From NCBI GenBank assembly GCA_021737445.1, contig JAIPDY010000196.1:1-6377 (forward strand): 6,377 bases of DNA. The letters are read 5' to 3'. Each line of letters opens with the position of its first letter. The stretch's first letter is position 1. The notes under the pieces were generated by a model that ran no database searches, was not told where the DNA came from, and worked only from the letters and a program-made list of their open reading frames with translations. The DNA is from Desulfotignum sp. (GTDB lineage Bacteria; Desulfobacterota; Desulfobacteria; Desulfobacterales; Desulfobacteraceae). Shown here piece after piece: positions 1 through 5,365 of this stretch. The position numbers and the translations under genes are program-made.

Positions 1-631
1 GGCAGGGGGCAAGCCAGGGGCAGGTTCGGGCTGTTTTCCCGGTATCAGGGTTTACCCAGATTCGGTATGGACCGGTTTTGCTGTTTTCGGTTTCTTTGCA
101 GACCCAGGCCAGGATATCCTGGCGGTCCAGATCCTGCCAGCGGCTATAATCGGTCCGGGTGCAGCCGGTTTCATAGGCAAGGGTCCGGCAGCACTTCCCG
201 CACTGGCGGCAGACAAATGTATCCATCTGGGAAAGAATCCAGATGCCGGATATATTTTTTGTTTTATCGTATCCGGCACAGGTCCGGGTCTGGAAAACCA
301 GAGCGCAGATCTCTGCCAGGGTTTCCAGATCAGGTGTGGCGGTTTCCAGCACATGGATCAGATAAAAACCCAGATCCTGGTCTGCCACCGGGTAAAAAGC
401 GTTCCCCTGTAATATCCATACCCCGGCATGTTTATTTGGGTGTCTGACGTTGCACCGGTTTCCAAGGATCAGTGGTGCCACACACCTGAAAAGATCCGGT
501 TGCGGGCCGTATGCCTGAAAATCGATGGCAATGGCATCTATGGCCTGGGCCCGGGTCAGAAATGTCCAGGATTCAACACGGTTCTCCATTGCCGGGTGCT
601 GGATATTTTTTTGAATTTGCCCCCCGGTCAT
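1..631 (-). CDS. YkgJ-type CxxCxxCC cysteine-cluster protein with a long N-terminal region (5' part, partial)
   Basis: An open frame of 210 codons reads leftward from the ATG at 629-631 and leaves the window without a stop. The start is supported by an AAAGGAG Shine-Dalgarno (637-643, complement), 5 nt from the ATG. The diagnostic motif is CRQCGKCC (C141, C144, C147, C148), followed by C157, C178 and a CPWLAPC segment (C204, C210). This pattern is typical of the YkgJ/UPF0153 family, thought to chelate zinc or an iron-sulfur cluster; the family has no established reaction. Residues 1-135 precede the cluster, carry four more cysteines (C50, C60, C109, C118), and match no domain I recognise. I see no signal peptide or membrane segment, so it is probably cytoplasmic. 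It is divergent from the TIM-barrel gene, and nothing here ties it to aromatic metabolism. Confidence is high that the gene is real, moderate for the family, and low for any role. Confidence 0.82.
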   Translation of the reverse strand, partial: MTGGQIQKNIQHPAMENRVESWTFLTRAQAIDAIAIDFQAYGPQPDLFRCVAPLILGNRCNVRHPNKHAGVWILQGNAFYPVADQDLGFYLIHVLETATPDLETLAEICALVFQTRTCAGYDKTKNISGIWILSQMDTFVCRQCGKCCRTLAYETGCTRTDYSRWQDLDRQDILAWVCKETENSKTGPYRIWVNPDTGKTARTCPWLAPC

Positions 632-870
632 TTTGTCTCCTTTGGATAAAGTTGAATCTGAATGCGGTTGAGCCGGGCAGTCAGTGTTTTGGGAGCGGTT
701 TGATGATCAGCTTGTGCGGCATCCAGTGGCAGGTGGTTTTGATCGCCCTTTTTTAAAAATTTGTACCGTTTTTGCCGGGGATTGGCAAGTGTAAAAAATC
801 CAATAATTTTGATACAGGGCCATGGAAAATAAAAATTATTTGATCTGTCCCGGCCAGGCCCTTTGTGGTC

Positions 871-882
871 TGTATGAATACA
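871..882. promoter_or_regulatory. Candidate regulator dyad TGTAT-GA-ATACA
   Basis: This is a perfect 5-bp inverted repeat with a 2-bp centre. Its centre is about 72 bp upstream of the -12 GC of the sigma-54 promoter, that is, near -85 from the expected transcription start. That distance is within the range used by NtrC-family activators for upstream sites. Sequence and position are seen; the binding role is an inference. No copy of the same dyad was found upstream of the second sigma-54 promoter, which weakens the assignment. Confidence 0.35.
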
Positions 883-898
883 ATCTTTTGAAAATAAA

Positions 899-930
899 GC
901 AGAATCATATCAGTACAGAGGCAGGATCAT
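899..930 (+). repeat. Helically phased direct repeat GCAGAATCAT / GCAGGATCAT
   Basis: Two 10-bp copies (899-908 and 921-930) differ at one base and start 22 bp apart, about two DNA turns. They lie directly upstream of the -24 element at 936-937. The phasing suggests same-face binding by a protein, but no protein is known. An 11-bp repeat containing GCAGCCAT occupies a comparable place before the second sigma-54 promoter. Confidence 0.5.
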
Positions 931-933
931 TGG

Positions 934-950
934 TTGGCATGAACATTGCT
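934..950 (+). promoter_or_regulatory. Sigma-54 (RpoN) promoter upstream of the TIM-barrel gene
   Basis: The sequence TTGGCATGAACATTGCT has GG at 936-937 and GC at 948-949, exactly 10 bp apart as RpoN requires. It differs from the consensus TGGCACG-N4-TTGCW only by T for C after the TGGCA. Transcription should start around 960, leaving a leader of about 73 nt before the ATG at 1034. A sigma-54 activator gene lies about 2.8 kb downstream and is the obvious candidate regulator. Confidence 0.8.
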
Positions 951-1021
951 AAACAAATCTCCTAATGGAAATTGCTCAGTCAGTTGCGACCGGGGTTGAC
1001 ATCTTAGAAATAAAATTCAGC

Positions 1022-1027
1022 AGGAGG
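1022..1027 (+). promoter_or_regulatory. Ribosome binding site AGGAGG deciding the TIM-barrel start
   Basis: A perfect AGGAGG lies 6 nt before the ATG at 1034. It favours this start over the longer in-frame ATG at 965, which lies only a few bases after the predicted sigma-54 transcription start. Confidence 0.85.
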
Positions 1028-1033
1028 CATGCC

Positions 1034-1951
1034 ATGGAAAGAAAAATGAAACTGGGACTTCACACCTATACCCTGCATCTCTGGGGCCTGGGTCAGAACT
1101 GGGGGATCCAGGCCGATCCCAGACCCAAAAAAATCGATCTGTTCCAGCTCATGGACATGGCGGTTGACTGGGGGCTGGACGGGCTGCATATCACCGGCTG
1201 CGATCTGGAGACCAAAGACGATGCCCGGCTGGCAGCGGTGAAAAAAGCGGCCGAGGACCACAACCTGTACCTGGAATATAATTTTTCCAGGGATGAGGAG
1301 TTTGACCCGCGGCTCACGGACTCACTGGAAAAAGGCATTGATATCACCCGCAGGATCGGGGCGGACCTGGCCAAGCTGAGCCTGGATATCAGACGTCCCC
1401 GCCCCCTCTACGGCTCCTGTTTTCATCCCCAGGTCATGCACCAGCTGTGCGATGTGCATGATGAGATCACGGCGATCCTGCCCCTGCTGGAAAAAACCGG
1501 GATCCGGCTGGCTGTGGAAAATCATACTGAAACCTTTGCCGATGAGATCCTCTGGGTGATCCAGCAGGTGAACCATCCTCTGGTGGGGGCCTGTGTGGAC
1601 ACGGTAAATTCCATGGGGGTGCTGGAAAATCCCGAGGATGCCGTAAAAAAACTGGCACCTTATGCATTCTGCAACCATTTCTGCGACCACAAGCTGACCC
1701 GGGACCAGTTCGGCATCCGGTTCCACGGCGTGGCCCTGGGGGACGGCGATATTGACTGTTTCAAAACCTGTCAGATCATCTGCGACCAGTCCCCCACAGA
1801 CCGCATCACCTTTGAGATCGAGTGGGACATGGGGGATGATCCTCTGGAAATTGCCCGGGAAAAAGAGATGGCTGCCTGTAAAAAAAGCATCAGATATGCC
1901 AGAGAGGTGCTGAAAATCGGTGAATCCTGTGAACAGGGCAATTGCAGGTAG
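1034..1951 (+). CDS. Xylose-isomerase-like TIM-barrel protein (sugar phosphate isomerase/epimerase superfamily)
   Basis: This 305-residue protein has the length and pattern of the AP-endonuclease-2/xylose isomerase-like barrels (isomerases, epimerases, dehydratases and endonuclease IV relatives). Early barrel segments are KLGLHTYTLHLW and WGLDGLHI. Likely metal-binding carboxylates and histidine sit at strand ends: E162 in LAVENH, D189 in CVDTVNS, H215 in FCNHFCDHK, and E261 in ITFEIEWD. This is the E-D-H-E order usual for the fold, so a divalent-metal enzyme is expected. The substrate cannot be read from the sequence. The start at 1034 is chosen because AGGAGG (1022-1027) precedes it by 6 nt; an in-frame ATG at 965 would add 23 residues but has no Shine-Dalgarno. 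No signal peptide is seen. It appears monocistronic under the sigma-54 promoter at 934-950, which suggests shared control with the benzoate-CoA ligase gene. Superfamily confidence is high; function is unknown. Confidence 0.9.
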   Translation: MERKMKLGLHTYTLHLWGLGQNWGIQADPRPKKIDLFQLMDMAVDWGLDGLHITGCDLETKDDARLAAVKKAAEDHNLYLEYNFSRDEEFDPRLTDSLEKGIDITRRIGADLAKLSLDIRRPRPLYGSCFHPQVMHQLCDVHDEITAILPLLEKTGIRLAVENHTETFADEILWVIQQVNHPLVGACVDTVNSMGVLENPEDAVKKLAPYAFCNHFCDHKLTRDQFGIRFHGVALGDGDIDCFKTCQIICDQSPTDRITFEIEWDMGDDPLEIAREKEMAACKKSIRYAREVLKIGESCEQGNCR

Positions 1952-1986
1952 CCAGATCCTGTTCGGGTGACCGAAGCCCGTCCCTG

Positions 1987-2003
1987 CGGGTGCCTTGCGC
2001 CCG
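1987..2003 (+). other. GC-rich hairpin downstream of the TIM-barrel gene
   Basis: CGGGTGC (1987-1993) pairs with GCGCCCG (1997-2003) around a CTT loop, with one G-U pair. No T-run follows, so it is not a canonical intrinsic terminator. It may protect the 3' end of the transcript or contribute to factor-dependent termination. A competing short stem uses CCCG upstream (about 1978-1981) with CGGG (1987-1990). Confidence 0.35.
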
Positions 2004-2107
2004 GCCCGGGATTGTCATCTGACAGTCTGGTCACAAGACACCCACAGGGGGCTTGGTCAATATGTCAGGTGTAGATGGGATTGCCTTGCGCGGTTGGGTT
2101 GAAACGT

Positions 2108-2136
2108 TTGACGAACGCTCCCTGAATCTGTAATGT
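2108..2136 (+). promoter_or_regulatory. Possible sigma-70-type promoter of the kinase-regulator operon
   Basis: TTGACG (2108-2113) is a good -35 box. Downstream, TGTAAT (2129-2134, five of six matches, 15-bp spacer) or TAATGT (2131-2136, three of six, 17-bp spacer) could serve as the -10. The start would fall about 2141-2145, giving a leader of roughly 30 nt before the kinase ATG. No sigma-54 element was found in this spacer, so the regulators may be expressed constitutively at low level. The spacing is imperfect and confidence is moderate to low. Confidence 0.4.
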
Positions 2137-2175
2137 AGGTACAGCTGAATTTTTTAACCCCAAAAAAGCGATGCC

Positions 2176-3756
2176 ATGGGAAAAGATGCACCAATACCGG
2201 TGGCCCGGGCGGATGAGGTGCAGGCCGGGTTCAGTTTTAAGACACTGCTGCACCGCCACCGGGACCGGATCATCCGTGAATGGCGGGACCGCCTGCGCAA
2301 AGAGGTCTCTGACCACTATACCAGAAGAGATCCGGATGAACTGGCCGTGACCACTGCACGGGCCTATGACGCATTTGCACAGGTTTTGGCGGACAATGAT
2401 TACACCGCCGTCAACCGGTTCATCAATGAGATCACAAAGGTCCGCCTGGAATCGGGATTCCCTCTTGATGATGTCCAGAAAGCCTTTGAGCTGTTCAGGC
2501 AGATCATTGTGCCGGTTCTGGTGGATGAATCTTCCAGATCCTTTCTGAGCCGCAACATCGAACAGGTGAACACCTGCCTGGCCTATACCATTCACCGGTT
2601 TTCCAACCATTTCCAGAAAATGCATGAAACCTGTCTCAAGGAATATGCAGACCGGCTTGAGCGGGATGTGGCGGCCCGAACCGTGCAGTTGAAGGAATCT
2701 GAGCACAAATACAAAACCCTGGTGGAAGAGATCAGCGACGGATATCTGGTGCTGGAGGGAGAAACCATCGTGTTTGTGAACCCGGCCTTCTGCCAGATGC
2801 ACGGGATTGACAAATCAAAACAGATCCTGATGACCCCGTTTTTGCATTTTGTCCACAAAAAAGACCGGGAGGCGGTCCGGCAGGTCGTCACCCGGAACAG
2901 TTCCGGCAACGCCGCGTCAGCGGTGTTTGAATACCGGCGTCTGACAAGAAATGGCAGTGCCCTGCCTACGGAAATGGGGCTCCGGCCATCCTTTTTCGAA
3001 GGCCGGCACTACACCCTGTGCATTGTCCGGGATATCACCCGGCGGGTAAAAATGGAGAAAAAGAGCCGCCGGATGGAGCGTATGGCCTATATCGGCCAGA
3101 TCACGGCATCCTTGTCCCATGAGATCCGCAATCCTTTATCCTCCATCAAGATGAACCTGCAGATCCTGGGCCAGAACAACCCCTTCACCGGCAATGACCA
3201 AAAGCGGCTTCAGATCACCCAGACCGAGATTCAGCGACTGGAAACCATTCTGCAGCAGCTGCTGGATTTTGCAAAACCCATTTCCCTGACCCCTGGTGAA
3301 GTGGATCTCAATGCGGTGGTGGATTTCTGCGTTTCTCTGCTGGATGTGAAATTTCGCAAAATTGAGGCGGGATGTCATGTTGCAACGGAGTCCTCCCTTC
3401 CTTTTATCATGGGGGACAAGGCAAAAATCGAACAGGTGGTGATCAATCTGCTGCTCAATGCACTGGATTCGGTTGAAGCAGGGGGAAAGGTCACTGTTAC
3501 CACCGGTATCCGCACCATGGAGGGAATAGGTTTTGCCGCCATCCAGGTGGCAGACAACGGCAAAGGCATCCCACCGGATTTGATCCCCCATATCTTTGAA
3601 CCGTTCTATACCACAAAGGCCATGGGCACCGGGCTGGGGCTGGCCAATGTCAAACAGATCGTGGCGGCCCACAAGGGCCATGTGCAGGTGGTGACACCCG
3701 AAACCGGCAGCACGGCGTTTGCGGTGCTGCTGCCCATTGGAGGAACCCGTGGCTGA
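2176..3756 (+). CDS. Soluble PAS-domain sensor histidine kinase with RsbRD-like N-terminal domain (BamV-like)
   Basis: This 526-residue kinase should autophosphorylate on histidine and pass the phosphate to the regulator encoded next. Domains in order: residues about 20-125 form a helical region resembling the RsbRD N-terminal domain (LLHRHRDRIIREWRDRL, then RLESGFPLDDVQKAFELFRQ); about 145-180 is a charged, probably coiled-coil linker; about 176-290 is a PAS domain (IVFVNPAFCQMHG ... CIVRDITRR); about 305-368 is HisKA with phospho-acceptor H315 in SLSHEIRNPLSS; about 410-522 is the HATPase with N-box N424/N428, G1 DNGKGI (460-465) and G2 GTGLGL (484-489). No membrane segment is visible, so it should sense a cytoplasmic signal, presumably through PAS. 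An upstream in-frame stop (2155-2157) leaves ATG 2176 as the first ATG; it lacks a clear Shine-Dalgarno. Gene order and the adjacent benzoate-CoA ligase suggest equivalence to Geobacter BamV, but orthology is not shown here. Confidence 0.93.
   Translation: MGKDAPIPVARADEVQAGFSFKTLLHRHRDRIIREWRDRLRKEVSDHYTRRDPDELAVTTARAYDAFAQVLADNDYTAVNRFINEITKVRLESGFPLDDVQKAFELFRQIIVPVLVDESSRSFLSRNIEQVNTCLAYTIHRFSNHFQKMHETCLKEYADRLERDVAARTVQLKESEHKYKTLVEEISDGYLVLEGETIVFVNPAFCQMHGIDKSKQILMTPFLHFVHKKDREAVRQVVTRNSSGNAASAVFEYRRLTRNGSALPTEMGLRPSFFEGRHYTLCIVRDITRRVKMEKKSRRMERMAYIGQITASLSHEIRNPLSSIKMNLQILGQNNPFTGNDQKRLQITQTEIQRLETILQQLLDFAKPISLTPGEVDLNAVVDFCVSLLDVKFRKIEAGCHVATESSLPFIMGDKAKIEQVVINLLLNALDSVEAGGKVTVTTGIRTMEGIGFAAIQVADNGKGIPPDLIPHIFEPFYTTKAMGTGLGLANVKQIVAAHKGHVQVVTPETGSTAFAVLLPIGGTRG
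3739..3751 (+). promoter_or_regulatory. RBS and GTG start of the response regulator inside the kinase gene
   Basis: GGAGG (3739-3743) lies 5 nt before the GTG at 3749-3751. The GTG start and the kinase stop TGA (3754-3756) overlap by 8 nt, which favours translational coupling. Starting here gives the compact receiver N-terminus MADLLVVDDE expected of the family; an upstream ATG at 3719 would add ten residues without support. Confidence 0.85.
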
Positions 3757-5101
3757 CCTGCTTGTTGTGGATGATGAATCCACCATCCTGGAATCCATTT
3801 CCATGTTCATGGCGGAAAAAGGGCACACCGTTCATACGGCTGCCACGGTGAAACAGGCCATGGCAGTGTTTGAAAAAACCGATCCCCAGGTGGTGATCCT
3901 GGATATACGGCTCACCGACGGATCGGGCCTGGATGCCCTAAAGCAGATGAAGGCAGTCAACCCCCTGGTAAAGGTTATCATGATCACGGCGTTCCAGGAC
4001 ATGGAAACCACCATCGAGGCCATGAAGCAGGGGGCCTATGACTACATCCACAAACCTTTGGATGCCGTGGAGCTGGATAACACCGTGATTCAGGCCATTG
4101 AAAGCCTGAAAGAAGATCAGAAGCATCCGGGTCCGCCCGGGGAGGGCCGGACCGGGTTTGACCGGGGTGTGATTGTGGGCAGAAGCCGGGCCATGAAAGA
4201 TGTGTTCAAGATGATCGGCATGCTGTGCCAGAACCGGGCCACAGCCCTGATTACCGGCGATACCGGTACCGGCAAGGAGCTGGTGGGCCGGCGGATCCAT
4301 TTGAGCAGCCCGGACTGCGACAAGCCGTTTATCACCTTTGACTGTTCCGCCGTGGTGGACACCCTTTTGGAAAGTGAGTTGTTCGGCCATGAAAAGGGGG
4401 CGTTCACCGGAGCTGTGACCCAGCGTCCGGGCCGGATCGAGCTGGCACAAGCGGGCACCCTTTTTCTGGATGAGGTGGGAGAGCTGCCGCTGAATCTCCA
4501 GGCCAAGCTTCTGGGGTTTCTGGAAAGAAAAGAATACATGCGGGTGGGGGGCAGCCGGAATCTGACCTCCCGGTGCCGGATCATCGCTGCCACCAACCAG
4601 GACCTGGCCCGGATGGTCAGAAAAAAAACTTTCCGGGCCGATCTGTACTACCGCCTCAAGGTGGTCACCATTGCCCTGCCGCCGTTAAAGGACCGGTTGT
4701 CGGATATTCCGGTGCTGGTGGACCATTTTATCGCCAAATGTGCCCATGACCTGGGCGTAAAACCCATGCAGCTCCAGGACGGCTGCATTGAACGGCTCAG
4801 GTCCCATCCCTGGACCGGGAATGTCAGGGAGCTTGAAAACGTGATCATTTCCGCAGCCATCCGGTCCCGGGGAAATGTGATTTTTCTGGAAACCCTGGAT
4901 GCGCTGCTGTCCGGTACCGCCCCAAGGGTGGGCCGGTATCCGGCATCCCAGTCACTGGCCCAGGTGGAAAAACGCCATATCGCGGCGGTGCTGGCCTCTG
5001 TTCAGTGGAACAAGACCCGGGCCTCCCGGATTTTGAAGGTGTCTTTGCCCACCCTGCGAAAAAAGATCCGCAAATACAATTTATCCCCGGCCTCTGAATG
5101 A
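3749..5101 (+). CDS. NtrC-family sigma-54-dependent response regulator (BamW-like)
   Basis: This 450-residue protein is a complete receiver / AAA+ / DNA-binding activator. In the receiver (1-120) the acidic pocket is D8-D9, the phospho-acceptor is D52 in VILDIRL, and the switch residues are T80 and K102. The AAA+ domain (about 140-375) carries Walker A GDTGTGKE (170-177), the sigma-54-contacting GAFTGA loop (217-222), Walker B GTLFLDEVGE (236-245), the arginine-bearing FRADLYYRL (295-303), and WTGNVRELEN (355-364). The C-terminus (about 421-445) is a Fis-type helix-turn-helix, TRASRILKVSLPTLRKKIRK. All catalytic elements are intact, so it should hydrolyse ATP and open RpoN promoters when phosphorylated by the kinase encoded immediately upstream. 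Candidate targets are the promoters at 934-950 and 5234-5249. Length is usual for the family. Its position before a benzoate-CoA ligase gene resembles bamW of Geobacter; that correspondence is inferred from context. Confidence 0.95.
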   Translation: MADLLVVDDESTILESISMFMAEKGHTVHTAATVKQAMAVFEKTDPQVVILDIRLTDGSGLDALKQMKAVNPLVKVIMITAFQDMETTIEAMKQGAYDYIHKPLDAVELDNTVIQAIESLKEDQKHPGPPGEGRTGFDRGVIVGRSRAMKDVFKMIGMLCQNRATALITGDTGTGKELVGRRIHLSSPDCDKPFITFDCSAVVDTLLESELFGHEKGAFTGAVTQRPGRIELAQAGTLFLDEVGELPLNLQAKLLGFLERKEYMRVGGSRNLTSRCRIIAATNQDLARMVRKKTFRADLYYRLKVVTIALPPLKDRLSDIPVLVDHFIAKCAHDLGVKPMQLQDGCIERLRSHPWTGNVRELENVIISAAIRSRGNVIFLETLDALLSGTAPRVGRYPASQSLAQVEKRHIAAVLASVQWNKTRASRILKVSLPTLRKKIRKYNLSPASE

Positions 5102-5119
5102 AACAAACTTTCTAGTCTG

Positions 5120-5155
5120 CAACGTTTCTTTCCGGTTTTTCAGTAAATCCAACGT
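5120..5155 (+). repeat. CAACGT direct repeat, 30 bp apart
   Basis: CAACGT occurs at 5120-5125 and 5150-5155, a spacing close to three DNA turns. The copies lie about 140 and 110 bp before the expected start of the sigma-54 promoter at 5234, in the range where an NtrC-type activator would bind. Six bases is short and the match may be chance. Confidence 0.25.
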
Positions 5156-5180
5156 ATCCTCTGTCTGTTGTGTTTTGGGC

Positions 5181-5205
5181 AACCCCCTTTTTCTGCGGGG
5201 TTTTT
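5181..5205 (+). terminator. Probable intrinsic terminator of the kinase-regulator operon
   Basis: AACCCC (5181-5186) can pair with GGGGTT (5197-5202) across a 10-nt loop, and T residues follow to 5205. The 6-bp stem and short T tail make a modest rho-independent terminator 80 nt after the regulator stop. It lies upstream of the next promoter, as expected if the ligase gene is transcribed separately. The alternative is that it is only part of the repeat-rich control region. Confidence 0.5.
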
Positions 5206-5227
5206 CAGCCATAATGCAGCCATATTG
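5206..5227 (+). repeat. Tandem 11-bp repeat CAGCCATAATG / CAGCCATATTG
   Basis: Two adjacent 11-bp units (5206-5216 and 5217-5227) differ at one base. The period equals about one DNA turn, and the array ends 7 bp before the TGGCAC of the sigma-54 promoter. This looks like a phased protein site. Its nature is unknown; it resembles in placement the GCAGRATCAT pair before the other sigma-54 promoter. Confidence 0.5.
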
Positions 5228-5233
5228 TAATCA

Positions 5234-5249
5234 TGGCACATGAATTGCT
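5234..5249 (+). promoter_or_regulatory. Sigma-54 (RpoN) promoter of the benzoate-CoA ligase gene
   Basis: TGGCACATGAATTGCT carries GG at 5235-5236 and GC at 5247-5248 with the exact 10-bp spacing. It keeps the full TGGCAC and TTGC cores of the RpoN consensus. The expected start is near 5260, giving a leader of about 105 nt before the ATG at 5366. Activation by the NtrC-type regulator encoded just upstream is the natural inference, as described for BamVW control of aromatic genes in Geobacter. Confidence 0.87.
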
Positions 5250-5273
5250 CTTACATGATGCAGCGCTTACATG
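5250..5273 (+). repeat. CTTACATG direct repeat around the predicted transcription start
   Basis: CTTACATG occurs at 5250-5257 and 5266-5273, starts 16 bp apart, directly after the -12 element of the sigma-54 promoter and spanning the expected start. A protein bound here would block transcription, so a repressor site is possible; no direct support. Confidence 0.35.
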
Positions 5274-5298
5274 GCTGACCACACCCGGCAAAACAGAG

Positions 5299-5323
5299 GA
5301 AAAAAGCCTGGGACTCTTTTTTC
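5299..5323 (+). other. Inverted repeat GAAAAAAG / CTTTTTTC in the ligase leader
   Basis: GAAAAAAG (5299-5306) and CTTTTTTC (5316-5323) form a perfect 8-bp inverted repeat around a 9-nt loop inside the untranslated leader. As RNA it is a mostly A-U stem and therefore weak; as DNA it could be an operator or simply paired homopolymer tracts. It lies 42 nt before the ligase start codon. Confidence 0.3.
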
Positions 5324-5365
5324 ACCCCGTTTTGGAAAAATAATTATATCAGGAGGACATCAAAG

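Larger units (their letters stand above)
632..933. other. AT-rich divergent intergenic region
   Basis: This stretch separates the leftward cysteine-cluster gene from the rightward TIM-barrel gene and holds no convincing coding sequence. It contains A/T-rich blocks (about 748-762 and 785-843) with two similar elements, CAATAATTTTGAT (801-813) and AAATTATTTGATC (834-846). Read on the complement, both are imperfect matches to an IHF-type site. It also holds a 12-bp dyad (871-882) and a pair of GCAGRATCAT repeats that start at 899. No clear sigma-70 or sigma-54 promoter for the leftward gene could be recognised. Confidence 0.5.

Noticed and set aside
52..354. A 100-codon leftward open frame
   Set aside because: It is an out-of-frame shadow of the true leftward gene, whose frame contains the CRQCGKCC motif and continues from 631 to the left edge.
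727..743. TGGCAGGTGGTTTTGAT as a sigma-54 promoter
   Set aside because: The -12 position reads TG rather than the required GC, so the essential GG-N10-GC pattern fails.
67..756. Three overlapping rightward open frames (67-447, 428-649, 511-756)
   Set aside because: They lie antisense to the cysteine-cluster gene, or extend past its start, with low-complexity Arg/Pro/Gly-rich translations, no Shine-Dalgarno and no recognisable motif.
801..846. IHF binding sites between the upstream region and the first sigma-54 promoter
   Set aside because: Both candidates miss one or two key consensus positions and lie in a generally AT-rich tract, so they are mentioned in the intergenic entry but not called as sites.
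996..1001. TTGACA as a sigma-70 -35 box for the TIM-barrel gene
   Set aside because: No -10-like hexamer is found at 16-18 bp; the nearest AT-rich hexamer is only 9 bp away, and the expected -10 falls on the Shine-Dalgarno.
2065..4596. Long leftward open frames opposite the kinase and regulator genes
   Set aside because: They are antisense to genes with full sets of catalytic motifs, and their translations show no domain pattern.
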